Program-made: the position numbers and the translations under genes | Shown: piece after piece, positions 23,779-30,866 of the stretch | Layout: each line of letters begins with the position of its first letter | Numbering within the stretch: the stretch's first letter is position 1 | Assembly: GCA_020722945.1 (NCBI GenBank) | Contig: DYJV01000028.1 | Location: 1-30,866 of the forward strand | DNA: 30,866 bases | Source of the DNA: Candidatus Methylomirabilis sp. | GTDB lineage: Bacteria; DYJV01 | Direction: 5' to 3' | Notes under the pieces: generated by a model | Told to the model about the DNA's origin: nothing | Database searches by the model: none | The model's input: the letters and a program-made list of their open reading frames with translations, nothing else

Positions 23779-24878
23779 TTGTTGTTAATCTTAAAAACAG
23801 TATGAACACTAATATCAACAACCATATTTTTATCAAATAGTGTTTCTATAAATATAGTTGTTCCATCTACTGCTTTAACCTTTCCATAAACTTGTTTACC
23901 ACCAACAAATGCGCTCACAATATCATTACTTTTGAGTGTTGTTGTATTTTCAATATAATCAAATGATTGATTATTTTTAAACTTTTTAAGTTCTGATATC
24001 TGTTGTGCATTATAAAGAATCACAGACACAGCTAAATTTCTACTATTAATATAAGTGTTAAGATTATTCTTAATTTCTTTGGCCTTGTCAAAAAATGTAT
24101 CCAACTTTGTCATTTCATACTTCAAACGATTATTATAATAGTTATCCATTTGATTCTTTATATAAAAGTAATCGTTTTCAGAAGGTATTTCATCTCTTGA
24201 TGATGTATAATTATCTATAATAAAGTTTGTATAATTTGTATTTACATAGTTTGTATAGTAATTCAAATGACACTTACAATTATTTAAACATTGTGAATTA
24301 CAACTTCTAGGAACCCCAGGTAATGTTCTTTTTGTGTATGGACTATTCTTGGCAAACATTAAACAATCTATACAATGTTTATCAGTTATTCCCAAAATCC
24401 ATTCTATTTGCATATCTTCTGGTAAATATGCTATATCTCCAAGTTTAAATAGTGGGTCTAATCCACCAGCATACATATTCATTCTTCTTTTGTATGACAT
24501 TTTACCAGACAAATTAATCATATCCGATGCAAATTTTGACATATATTTCATTTCTTCTGTCGTTTGATATACAATAAATCTTCTTTCTGCATCTGTTAAA
24601 TTAATTTCTGTTCTTTGATTAAACTTTTTACCCAACAAATAACTATTAGTGAAATGTTTGGAAATAGTGTCCTTCTGTAATTTTTCATACTGTTCTTGAT
24701 TAATTTTTCCAGTTAAAAACCAATCCATGTGTTTAAAAAGTTCTTGTTTATAAGAAGCTTTTGTTTGCATGAATTGTTTAACAGTATCTTTACGCTCAGA
24801 TTGACTAACACCGTAGGTTATCCCCACGGCATTATTTCGTTTTAATAGAGATTTAGAAAACTTTGCTTCTAATTTCAT
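23775..24878 (-). CDS. Minor head / head morphogenesis protein with Cys cluster
   Basis: A 367-residue protein. Residues 157-210 carry the pattern seen in phage minor head proteins: W160, then LGITDKHCIDC (C169, C172), a Pro-rich LPGVP, and C193, C197, C201, C203 ending in CKCHLNYY. These six cysteines could bind a metal. The N-terminal part is helical; the C-terminal part has a small beta domain (NDIVSAFVGGKQVYGKVKAV). It overlaps the portal gene by 4 nt (ATGA), the usual order portal then minor head protein. It probably sits at the portal vertex or inside the head. Confidence 0.65.
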   Translation of the reverse strand: MKLEAKFSKSLLKRNNAVGITYGVSQSERKDTVKQFMQTKASYKQELFKHMDWFLTGKINQEQYEKLQKDTISKHFTNSYLLGKKFNQRTEINLTDAERRFIVYQTTEEMKYMSKFASDMINLSGKMSYKRRMNMYAGGLDPLFKLGDIAYLPEDMQIEWILGITDKHCIDCLMFAKNSPYTKRTLPGVPRSCNSQCLNNCKCHLNYYTNYVNTNYTNFIIDNYTSSRDEIPSENDYFYIKNQMDNYYNNRLKYEMTKLDTFFDKAKEIKNNLNTYINSRNLAVSVILYNAQQISELKKFKNNQSFDYIENTTTLKSNDIVSAFVGGKQVYGKVKAVDGTTIFIETLFDKNMVVDISVHTVFKINNK

Positions 24879-26566
24879 TGGAATAATTTTGCTTGTGTAA
24901 GCATAACAAGTTCAGCAAGAGTATGTTTAATTTCTGGGTGTTTATCTAAGATTTTTTGGATTTTAATCCATTCATTAAACTTTTCTTCACCAAGTTTAGT
25001 ACGTAAAGCCGCCAAGATATCTTCTTTTGTCGGTTCTTCATCTTCATCTTTATCATCTTTATTATCGTCATCAGGTTGATTTTCAAATTCTTTTGCTGTT
25101 AAATCACTTTTATCGTCGGCAGTTGCTAACATAGCATCTAGTTCGTCTTTATAGTTTTCTTCTTCTGTATCAAGTCTATCCATTAGTTCTTGTGCTTCAT
25201 CGTCTGTCATACCCATTATTTTTGTGTAAATATAAAGATCATCAACAAGTGCCATTTCGCTAAGTATAGATGCTACATCTAGCTTAAGTTTTTCTATTTT
25301 CCATTTTCGTTCTTCATCTATAAAGTTACTTATAGGCCATTCAATAGTAAATTCATCTGGAAATATTGTAATTTTTTCAACACCCATACAATCTACAATA
25401 AATTGTTTTAACTGAGGTTCATAGATCATTTGGAACCTTCTTATTTTTCTCAAGAAAGTAGTCATCTGAACATCAGATGTTGATTTTGAATTAATATCTG
25501 TTTCTTTACCAATAAAAATCTTTGGTGTATGAGTAGAATATATCATTTTATTCTGATGATATTCTATATCTTCTATATTTTTACCAGTGTTGCTTGAGTT
25601 GTTTAGTGTAACAACATTAGCCCCAGAACCTTGTCTTGTTGGTAATATTATATCTTCTATTACTGAAAGTGGGTTGTATTCCCATGACCATTTGCCAGTT
25701 TTTGGGTCTATATACTTTCTTCTAAGAAGTTGTTGTTTATATTTCTTAATAAAGTTTATAGCATCATCACCTTCAAGATTACCAACATCAAGCATCATAG
25801 CATAATTTTGGTTGGCTCTTGATAGCCTAGATATCATTAATCCTTCTTCCATTAATCTCAATTGTCTGTATGATAATCTTGAATAATGTAGAATAGATAA
25901 ACCTTTTCTATATTTAGTCCAGCGTTCACGATCTATACAAAGAGAAAGATGAAACACTTCATTCTTTTTAAAATTAGCTACAGTTTCACCAGTATCAGTA
26001 ACCTGTATGTATGCTGAATCCGGGTTAATAATACCATTTTTAACATTAGGAATCATTGTTTCTATAGGAATGTTTCTTAATTCAACAACCATTGTCTTTT
26101 CCCGGTCTGTTATCAATTCTTCAAAATTATCACCATATTTTAAAGTATTTCTAATAATAGAAAACAAGACTTGTTTAAAATTAATTCGTTTTAACATAGA
26201 TTCTATCTGTTTTTGTACACGAGCAGATTTATGTTTAACTTTAAAAATTTCTATTTTATCTGTTTCTGATGGATATGTAATAAATTCAGCATTAACATCC
26301 AACGCCTGTGACAATTCTGGCACTTCTACATCCATATTATTATAATCGGTATAACAAATACGATCAGAAGCATTTAATTCCATGTTTTTATCTATGAAAG
26401 ACTTCCATGACTTATAAGCACTATCATCAACTTCGTCATCAACAAAAGATTTTGGTGGTGCCATATTTCCAACAGCTTCTAATACACTAGCTTTTGTTTC
26501 TTTTATTATTTTTTCTATTTCGTCACTAAGAAACCATTTTTTCAACTTACTAATAACATTAAACAT
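24875..26566 (-). CDS. Portal protein, T4 gp20-type
   Basis: A 563-residue protein. The core matches the T4-like portal family: NTLKYGDNFEEL (about 143-154), a segment around LSLCIDRERW, and especially LPTRQGSGANVV followed by NIEDIEYHQNKMIYST and PKIFIG (about 305-350), equivalent to the gp20 'LPRREGG...VIYFQNKLY..LNVP' region. The C-terminus has an Asp/Glu-rich linker and a final helical domain ending AELVMLTQAKLFQ. It forms the dodecameric DNA entry ring that binds the terminase encoded just upstream, 18 bp away. An AAGGGG ribosome site precedes ATG 26566. Confidence 0.85.
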   Translation of the reverse strand: MFNVISKLKKWFLSDEIEKIIKETKASVLEAVGNMAPPKSFVDDEVDDSAYKSWKSFIDKNMELNASDRICYTDYNNMDVEVPELSQALDVNAEFITYPSETDKIEIFKVKHKSARVQKQIESMLKRINFKQVLFSIIRNTLKYGDNFEELITDREKTMVVELRNIPIETMIPNVKNGIINPDSAYIQVTDTGETVANFKKNEVFHLSLCIDRERWTKYRKGLSILHYSRLSYRQLRLMEEGLMISRLSRANQNYAMMLDVGNLEGDDAINFIKKYKQQLLRRKYIDPKTGKWSWEYNPLSVIEDIILPTRQGSGANVVTLNNSSNTGKNIEDIEYHQNKMIYSTHTPKIFIGKETDINSKSTSDVQMTTFLRKIRRFQMIYEPQLKQFIVDCMGVEKITIFPDEFTIEWPISNFIDEERKWKIEKLKLDVASILSEMALVDDLYIYTKIMGMTDDEAQELMDRLDTEEENYKDELDAMLATADDKSDLTAKEFENQPDDDNKDDKDEDEEPTKEDILAALRTKLGEEKFNEWIKIQKILDKHPEIKHTLAELVMLTQAKLFQ

Positions 26567-26584
26567 AATTAAAACCCCTTGTTG

Positions 26585-28555
26585 TTAGTTTCTAGCCCAT
26601 TTTTCAAACTGTTCAATAATATCATTATAAGATTGTGATATATCTTCATTGTTATTTCCAATGCTTACTGGTAACAATGGCATATCGTTGTATATAGGAT
26701 TTATATGCATGTTGTAAACAATTTGACCAGCTGCATCTGATAAATCTTTTGATCCCTTACTATTGTGATCAATTTTTTTACTTACGTAATTTCTTTCAAG
26801 TTCGTTTAATTCTAGTTCTAATATAGGGTGATAAACAGAATAAACTCTTTCTTCATATAATGCACTTCTATAAGTTTCATAAGGTTCAGTTGTTTTATCC
26901 ATAGATATATAAGTACCTTCTATTCCATATCTTTTAAGAATCTGGAACATATCTGTAGATTGAAAACCATCCATTGAAACCTGTCTTATTTTATATCCAA
27001 AACGCATTAATTGCAAGATTAAATTTCTAACTCTTGATAATTCTACTTCACCAAATTCTTCTTCTTTTTTAATTACAAGAAGCATTTCTATGACTAATTT
27101 TGGTAGCTTTTCTTCATAAGTATCAAACATTTGTTTTTCTGCATTAAAATATTCTTTTTTTACAAATGTATAACCATCTATATAACCCATAGCAAAACCA
27201 AACTTATCGTTTTTGATACCGATATCTATACCTATATATCTTACGGCCTCTGGGTGCCTTATTTTATGTGGTATTATATATTCTGTTTGTAAAAATTCTG
27301 GTTTTGGTGATAATGTTGCTATATCTACAGAAAATATTCGTTTTAAACCTAATTGTTCTCCATGTAAAAAAGCATTTCCAATATATTCTTTGTTTCCTAT
27401 AAATGGTTGTACAGTGTATGTAGCAACACCAGCAATATCACGAATAGAATTGTCTATATTCTTTCTGAAAGCATCGTAGAAATCCATTGGTACGTGTATA
27501 ACTTCGCCAACTATAGGTAAATTATCAAATTCATCAATAATCCTACTTCTGCTATTTATACCACCAACCATTACTTTAAATTCTTCTTTGGAATATCTGT
27601 CACGTTTTACAGTCCATAGATTATAATCCATTACATAAATAGACTTTGTTCCGTTTTCTCGTTCTATTTCTTTTGCTTTTTCCACTAATGTTGCTGTGAA
27701 ATCATTTGGATATACTTTAGATGAAGCTATGTAAAATATTCCGGGCTTATGGCCATTCTGTAAGAAACGTGCATCTAGCCTACGTCTAACAGATTGATAA
27801 AGAACTAATGCTTCATCATATATTTCTCCGGCTTCTTGTGCTCTCTTAGAATTAGTAACCTTTTTAAAGAAGTTAGCTTCATCAAGACAAGCTGAATATA
27901 TATTTAAACCAATAGTCGATGAATGTTCTGATGTCGCATTCATTATTTCTATATTATTTGGGAATATCAACGATTCTGTTGCTCTCTTTGAGTCAAATTG
28001 GAAGTTCTCTATAAAGTATGGTATCTTTTTAAGTGCTTCTTTAATACCAGAAAATACGTTCTTTTTACTTTGTTTTTCTGTGATAGAAATAATCATAAGT
28101 GCTATTTTTGTATTAGCACCTAAACCAAAAAATAATTGTGGTGCTTTTAAACATGACAATAGGTATAATTGCCATATCATACATATTTCCATAAAAAAAG
28201 ATTTACCCCAACCAATACCACCTGTTAAAACTACTTCAGAATATGTAGCATTTTCTTTATGTATTTCACAAAATTCTTCTTTTAATTTTTCATGCAAAGT
28301 AGATGCTACACCTTCGCCCGTTTCTGGATTAAACCCTAAGAAATAAGGGTCTGATAAAAACTGTTGAGGTTTAACTGGTTCCCATCTAAAAGGATTGGAT
28401 TCTTTTAATATTTCTTCAAATGTATCTTGTATAACACTTAATACAATTTCTTCATTTCCCCGATGTTCTTTAATTAAATTTTCAATAAAATCTGTCTTTT
28501 TGATTGATTTTAATATTAATTGTTTTATTTTTTCAGGATTATAGTTACCAATCAT
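26585..28555 (-). CDS. Terminase large subunit
   Basis: A 656-residue packaging motor. The ATPase domain has Walker A GGIGWGKS (112-119), Walker B SACLDEANFF (221-230, acidic pair D225/E226) and a coupling-type segment FYIASSK (274-280). The nuclease domain is RNase H-like with RYIGIDIGIKND (D444), VSMDGFQS (D529) and KDLSDAAG (D604/D607) as candidate metal ligands. It is the first gene of the leftward block, read from the divergent gap at 28556-28643. No small terminase gene is seen next to it; that subunit must lie elsewhere or be absent. Confidence 0.92.
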   Translation of the reverse strand: MIGNYNPEKIKQLILKSIKKTDFIENLIKEHRGNEEIVLSVIQDTFEEILKESNPFRWEPVKPQQFLSDPYFLGFNPETGEGVASTLHEKLKEEFCEIHKENATYSEVVLTGGIGWGKSFFMEICMIWQLYLLSCLKAPQLFFGLGANTKIALMIISITEKQSKKNVFSGIKEALKKIPYFIENFQFDSKRATESLIFPNNIEIMNATSEHSSTIGLNIYSACLDEANFFKKVTNSKRAQEAGEIYDEALVLYQSVRRRLDARFLQNGHKPGIFYIASSKVYPNDFTATLVEKAKEIERENGTKSIYVMDYNLWTVKRDRYSKEEFKVMVGGINSRSRIIDEFDNLPIVGEVIHVPMDFYDAFRKNIDNSIRDIAGVATYTVQPFIGNKEYIGNAFLHGEQLGLKRIFSVDIATLSPKPEFLQTEYIIPHKIRHPEAVRYIGIDIGIKNDKFGFAMGYIDGYTFVKKEYFNAEKQMFDTYEEKLPKLVIEMLLVIKKEEEFGEVELSRVRNLILQLMRFGYKIRQVSMDGFQSTDMFQILKRYGIEGTYISMDKTTEPYETYRSALYEERVYSVYHPILELELNELERNYVSKKIDHNSKGSKDLSDAAGQIVYNMHINPIYNDMPLLPVSIGNNNEDISQSYNDIIEQFEKWARN

Positions 28556-28570
28556 TTTTAAAATTCTTTC

Positions 28571-28599
28571 TTGACAATTTTGTCAAACTATATTAGAAT
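28571..28599 (+). promoter_or_regulatory. Rightward promoter with palindromic operator over -35
   Basis: TTGACA (28571-28576), a 17-nt spacer and TAGAAT (28594-28599) form a near-consensus promoter about 45 bp before the DUF5664 gene. The -35 box is one arm of a perfect palindrome, TTGACA-ATTT-TGTCAA (28571-28586), so the other strand also displays TTGACA facing the terminase gene. The only minus-strand -10 at 17 bp (TTTTAA) is poor and too close to the terminase ATG. The palindrome could be a repressor site. Confidence 0.65.
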
Positions 28600-28643
28600 T
28601 TATTTTTAAAGCTTTAATTCTATGATAAACGAAGGATAATATA

Positions 28644-29060
28644 ATGTCAATAAATAAACAAGTATTAGATTCTGGCAAAAGACAACAGTTTTCTACTGGA
28701 AGCCAAAGAGATATAGAAGATGGTAAAGGATTACCTAGCTTATTGCAATTTATGGCAATTATGGAAGTTAGTAAAGTTTCAGAAATGGGTGCAAATAAAT
28801 ATGGTAGAGAAAATTGGCGCAAAGGACAACCTTTAAGTAGATACTTTGATTCAGCTATGCGCCATTTGATTAAATTTTTTGCTAACTGGCAAGACGAACC
28901 ACATTTAGAACAAGCAATTTGGAACTTACTCTGTTTAAAAGAAACTAAAATGATGATAGATATAGGTAAACTACCAAAAGAGTTAGACGATATACCAAAC
29001 GAATTTTTCAAAGATGAAGATATGGCACAACTGATGAAAAATATATTGGGGTGGAAGTAA
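28644..29060 (+). CDS. DUF5664-type dATP/dGTP diphosphohydrolase-like protein
   Basis: A 138-residue helical protein. GAAGGA lies 7 nt before ATG 28644. The conserved pattern of this phage family is present: EVSKVSEMGANKYGRENW (41-58), an AMRHLIKF helix with H74, and PHLEQAIWNLLCL (86-98), matching the family's 'yGa.kYg..NW...RHl...HL.ha.wN.l' layout. These proteins are MazG-like all-alpha nucleotide pyrophosphohydrolases; the acidic E41/E46 region would bind Mg2+. It leads the rightward operon with ThyX and an HD phosphohydrolase, so a role in shaping the dNTP pool is likely. The exact substrate is not readable from sequence. Confidence 0.7.
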   Translation: MSINKQVLDSGKRQQFSTGSQRDIEDGKGLPSLLQFMAIMEVSKVSEMGANKYGRENWRKGQPLSRYFDSAMRHLIKFFANWQDEPHLEQAIWNLLCLKETKMMIDIGKLPKELDDIPNEFFKDEDMAQLMKNILGWK

Positions 29061-29257
29061 TGACTAAGTATTTAGAAAAAAGACCAGATTTTTGTTCACA
29101 GTGTAAATACTTTTCAAAAACAGCAAATAATATAGGTATTTGTAGAAGATACCCACCAGAAATTATAGTTACAGAAACAAGATATCCAGTTGTTAGAACA
29201 GATACACTTGCATGTGGTGAAGGTGAATCCATAGAAATAAGAAAATTAAAAGAGTAA
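29060..29257 (+). CDS. Small Cys4 protein, unknown function
   Basis: A 65-residue protein. ATG 29060 overlaps the TAA stop of the previous gene (TAATG), with GGGGTGG 3-10 nt upstream; a GTG nine bases earlier is less likely. The pattern is RPDFCSQCKYF, then GICRRYPP, then TLACGEGE, i.e. C-x2-C followed by two more single cysteines. Small phage proteins of the form 'C.xC ... CRr.PP ... CGe' are common and have no assigned role; the four cysteines could hold a zinc ion or an Fe-S cluster. Confidence 0.6.
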   Translation: MTKYLEKRPDFCSQCKYFSKTANNIGICRRYPPEIIVTETRYPVVRTDTLACGEGESIEIRKLKE

Positions 29258-29262
29258 ATTAA

Positions 29263-29895
29263 ATGAAAAATATAAATGTTCAGATTTTAAACCTTCCACC
29301 AAAAGAAATTTTATTGTCAGCTATACAAAAACCATATAACACAAAGAATCCATCGTTTGAAACAGTTAAAAATGTAATTAAATTGTTAAAACATGGTTCA
29401 GTTGCAGAACATGTGTTTATTAATTTTGATATAACAGGAATATCAAGACTTTGCCTACAAGAACTAGCACGTCATAGACATGCTTCTTTAACTGTACAAA
29501 GTACTAGATTTACGTTAGATAAGATGCTTATAAAAGAAAAAATTAGTGGTGGTGATTTAGAAGAATATTTTGTAACGCCTTTTTATAAAGAAGATGAATG
29601 GGATTGCTTAGAAGATTATAATGAATATATTTCTTCTCTAAAAAGCTCATGGTTTGTCGATGTAGAACGAATGAAATTATTCAAGAAAACCATAAATTTA
29701 TCTAACGATTTTCTGAAGTATTTTATTCCAGAAGCACTAAGAGTTAACTTAACTTGGTCAATTAATATCAGGTCTTTGCAGAATTTTCTTACACTTCGTT
29801 TAAACAAAACAGCACATTTTGAGATTAGATATTTAGCAAATTTAATTCTTAATTCTATAAAAAATACATATGTTTACGAATTAATAGACATATAA
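29263..29895 (+). CDS. thyX: Flavin-dependent thymidylate synthase ThyX
   Basis: A 210-residue protein with the ThyX signature RHRxxSxxxxSxR at R70-R82 (RHRHASLTVQSTR). The N-terminal HGSVAEHVFINFDITG (44-59) matches the 'sH.S..EH..f.F.i.g' element that contacts FAD, and SINIRSLQNFLTLRLNKTAHFEIR near the C-terminus matches the 'N.R.L.hfl.lR....Aq.EIR' element that binds dUMP and FAD. It methylates dUMP to dTMP with FAD, NADPH and methylenetetrahydrofolate. AGAG lies 8 nt before ATG 29263. It is at the short end of the family size but has all core motifs. Confidence 0.93.
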   Translation: MKNINVQILNLPPKEILLSAIQKPYNTKNPSFETVKNVIKLLKHGSVAEHVFINFDITGISRLCLQELARHRHASLTVQSTRFTLDKMLIKEKISGGDLEEYFVTPFYKEDEWDCLEDYNEYISSLKSSWFVDVERMKLFKKTINLSNDFLKYFIPEALRVNLTWSINIRSLQNFLTLRLNKTAHFEIRYLANLILNSIKNTYVYELIDI

Positions 29896-29912
29896 AAAGT
29901 TGAGTTTATTAT

Positions 29913-30491
29913 ATGAATATACGAGTTTTTCAAGATATATTGGAGCAGATTCACAACCAACAAATTAGACAATTTACAGCTAAGTGTTTAGAAGATACAC
30001 CAGATTATATTGAGAAAATACCAGCATCAACAACAGGAAAATATCACCCATTAGAAGCCACAAAAGAAGGTGGTCTTGTTTGGCATATTCGTCTTGCTTG
30101 TTGGTACGCAAATATGTTCTTTAATGCGTTTCAATGGAATGGCGACCCGAAGAAAAATATAGAACCAGATATTCGAACTGATATTATTTTATCTGCATTA
30201 TTATTACATGATATTGGTAAAAAGGCAGATTATGGTAAAAATTTTTGGGAATATAAAAACCATCCTATTGTTGCTGGTAATATGATAGAAAAAAATAAAT
30301 CAATATTACCTGAAAAAGTTTTTACTCTGATAAAAAGTTGTATTATATATCATATGGGCCCGTGGACTCCACCATCTATATTAAAAGATATTAATAATTA
30401 TAATATTTGTGAATTAGTTGTATATCAATGTGATTACTTGTCCTCACAAAAAACATTAAAAGTCATCTTATGTGATAATATCAATTGTTAA
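29913..30491 (+). CDS. HD-domain phosphohydrolase
   Basis: A 192-residue protein with a complete HD metal site: H58 (GGLVWHIRLA), H99-D100 (LLLHDIGKKAD), H117 (YKNHPIVAG), H147 (IIYHMGPW) and D174 (YQCDYLSS). The leading PASTTGKYHPLEATKEGG (37-54) is characteristic of a group of HD hydrolases found in phages and bacteria. Such proteins cleave phosphate esters, often of nucleotides or dNTPs. Because it lies just after ThyX and a nucleotide diphosphohydrolase, a dNTP or nucleotide phosphatase role is the most likely. Its start has only a weak ribosome site. It is not obviously the dATP-specific DatZ. Confidence 0.75.
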   Translation: MNIRVFQDILEQIHNQQIRQFTAKCLEDTPDYIEKIPASTTGKYHPLEATKEGGLVWHIRLACWYANMFFNAFQWNGDPKKNIEPDIRTDIILSALLLHDIGKKADYGKNFWEYKNHPIVAGNMIEKNKSILPEKVFTLIKSCIIYHMGPWTPPSILKDINNYNICELVVYQCDYLSSQKTLKVILCDNINC

Positions 30492-30511
30492 ATTGATTAA
30501 TAGAGAGTTAA

Positions 30512-30571
30512 ATGCGTCTTTTAAATATTAGAAGTATAGGACTAAGTACGCTGGGGCACAGCAGATTTTAA
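30512..30571 (+). CDS. Possible 19-residue leader-like ORF
   Basis: GAGAG precedes ATG 30512 by about 4 nt. The peptide MRLLNIRSIGLSTLGHSRF ends at TAA 30569-30571. It is in the same frame as the tnpB-tail remnant just downstream and is probably part of that ancestral reading frame rather than a functional peptide. Confidence 0.2.
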   Translation: MRLLNIRSIGLSTLGHSRF

Positions 30572-30652
30572 GCTTGTGGAGATAGTTCATTAAAGCTGTC
30601 ATTGAAGCAAGAAAAAGAATGCTTACTAAACTAAGCAGAAGTCACGGGGTAA
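30542..30652 (+). pseudogene. Eroded C-terminal tail of a tnpB-like gene
   Basis: One frame from 30542 reads LSTLGHSRF-stop-ACGDSSLKLSLKQE, then KECLLN-stop-AEVTG-stop. The elements T-x-GH-x-F, ACGDSS, KQE and E-V-TG in this order and spacing are typical of the extreme C-terminal ends of IS200/IS605-family TnpB proteins. Two in-frame TAA codons sit where Gln and Lys codons would have been. No catalytic part of tnpB, nor tnpA, lies in the window, so only the 3' end has survived. Recognition is by eye from family knowledge. Confidence 0.45.
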
Positions 30653-30668
30653 GTCCTGTGGAGTGTCA
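30542..30668 (+). ncRNA. Candidate orphan omega-RNA-like transcript
   Basis: In IS200/IS605 elements the omega (guide) RNA scaffold overlaps the 3' end of tnpB and the stop codon. Here only that part remains. A 7-bp stem with a TAAG loop (30643-30649 with 30654-30660) spans the ancestral stop codon, and weaker pairings occur upstream. The stretch is visibly more GC-rich than its surroundings. If it is a scaffold, the guide would begin near 30668 with AAAAAGATGAAAGAAATTTG. Both the RNA and its function are inference. Confidence 0.35.
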
Positions 30669-30707
30669 CAAAAAGATGAAAGAAATTTGGATGGAATAAA
30701 GCAAAAC

Positions 30708-30745
30708 GCCTTGGGAGCGTCTACCAAACTCCCCATGGCATTTTT
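30708..30745 (+). terminator. Bidirectional intrinsic terminator
   Basis: Arms around 30708-30717 and 30729-30739 pair over about nine positions (GCC, TGGG and AG) with one mismatch and one bulge, followed by A and five T (30741-30745). On the minus strand the same hairpin is followed by GTTTTGC. It would end transcription from the rightward operon and any RNA made from 30542 onward. Confidence 0.6.
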
Positions 30746-30753
30746 CGTAGCGC

Positions 30754-30796
30754 GTCCTGATTTTTTCAGGACTGTCCTGACATGAGCCAAAGCTCA
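30754..30796 (+). other. Cluster of competing hairpins
   Basis: GTCCTGA (30754-30760), TCAGGAC (30766-30772) and GTCCTGA again (30774-30780) give two mutually exclusive stems sharing the middle arm. TGAGC-CAAA-GCTCA (30783-30796) forms a third stem. From 30797 to 30866 I see no gene; it is AT-rich with a weak minus-strand TTGACA (about 30841-30847). Confidence 0.45.
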
Positions 30797-30866
30797 GAAA
30801 GATTCTATATGTTTAATTTTTAATCTAAACAAGGGAGAACTGTCAAACTGCTCTGCTTCAAAATCA

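Noticed and set aside
28583-29011. Minus-strand 142-residue ORF opposite the DUF5664 gene
   Set aside because: The plus-strand gene has family motifs, promoter and ribosome site; the opposite ORF has none.
30542-30800. tmRNA, RNase P RNA or group I/II intron
   Set aside because: I could not find the tmRNA acceptor ends or tag, the RNase P core motifs, or intron core elements such as a domain V; the tnpB-tail reading fits better.

Overview
The window is a contiguous piece of an AT-rich tailed-phage genome. Leftward (minus-strand) virion genes fill about 1-28555. A short rightward set of nucleotide-metabolism genes follows from 28644. No rRNA, tRNA, integrase or bacterial housekeeping gene is visible, and the host cannot be named from the sequence.

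Read right to left in the direction of transcription, the virion block runs: large terminase, T4 gp20-type portal, minor head protein with a Cys cluster, two small proteins of unknown role, a T4 gp21-type prohead protease with a nested scaffold, and a T4 gp23-type major capsid. A sugar-modification cassette comes next (two GT9-like glycosyltransferases and a methyltransferase). It is followed by connector and tail-completion proteins, the tail tube, a tail-assembly chaperone pair joined by a probable -1 frameshift, a 2,532-residue tape measure with an embedded M15-like peptidase motif, a distal-tail protein, and a giant tail-tip/fibre gene that runs off the left edge. No sheath or baseplate genes are seen, so the T4-like head seems to carry a very long non-contractile tail.

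The fibre gene is open for all 1,990 codons from 5970 to base 1. Its last 1,180 residues hold about 69 cysteines against 3 in the first 810. It carries a 208-bp perfect in-frame duplication and ends, at the window edge, in a tandem array of 9-10-residue units built on GVYG.

Regulatory signals fit a late-gene programme. A strong promoter and 5' hairpin precede the capsid gene. Intrinsic terminators follow the capsid and tail-tube genes. A promoter with its -35 box inside a perfect palindrome drives the rightward genes.

The rightward genes encode a DUF5664-type nucleotide diphosphohydrolase, a small Cys4 protein, ThyX and an HD-domain phosphohydrolase. Past them lies a more GC-rich, gene-free, structured stretch (30492-30866). 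It contains what looks like the eroded 3' tail of a tnpB gene without the rest of tnpB, making it a candidate orphan omega-RNA-like transcript. This is the least conventional feature of the window.
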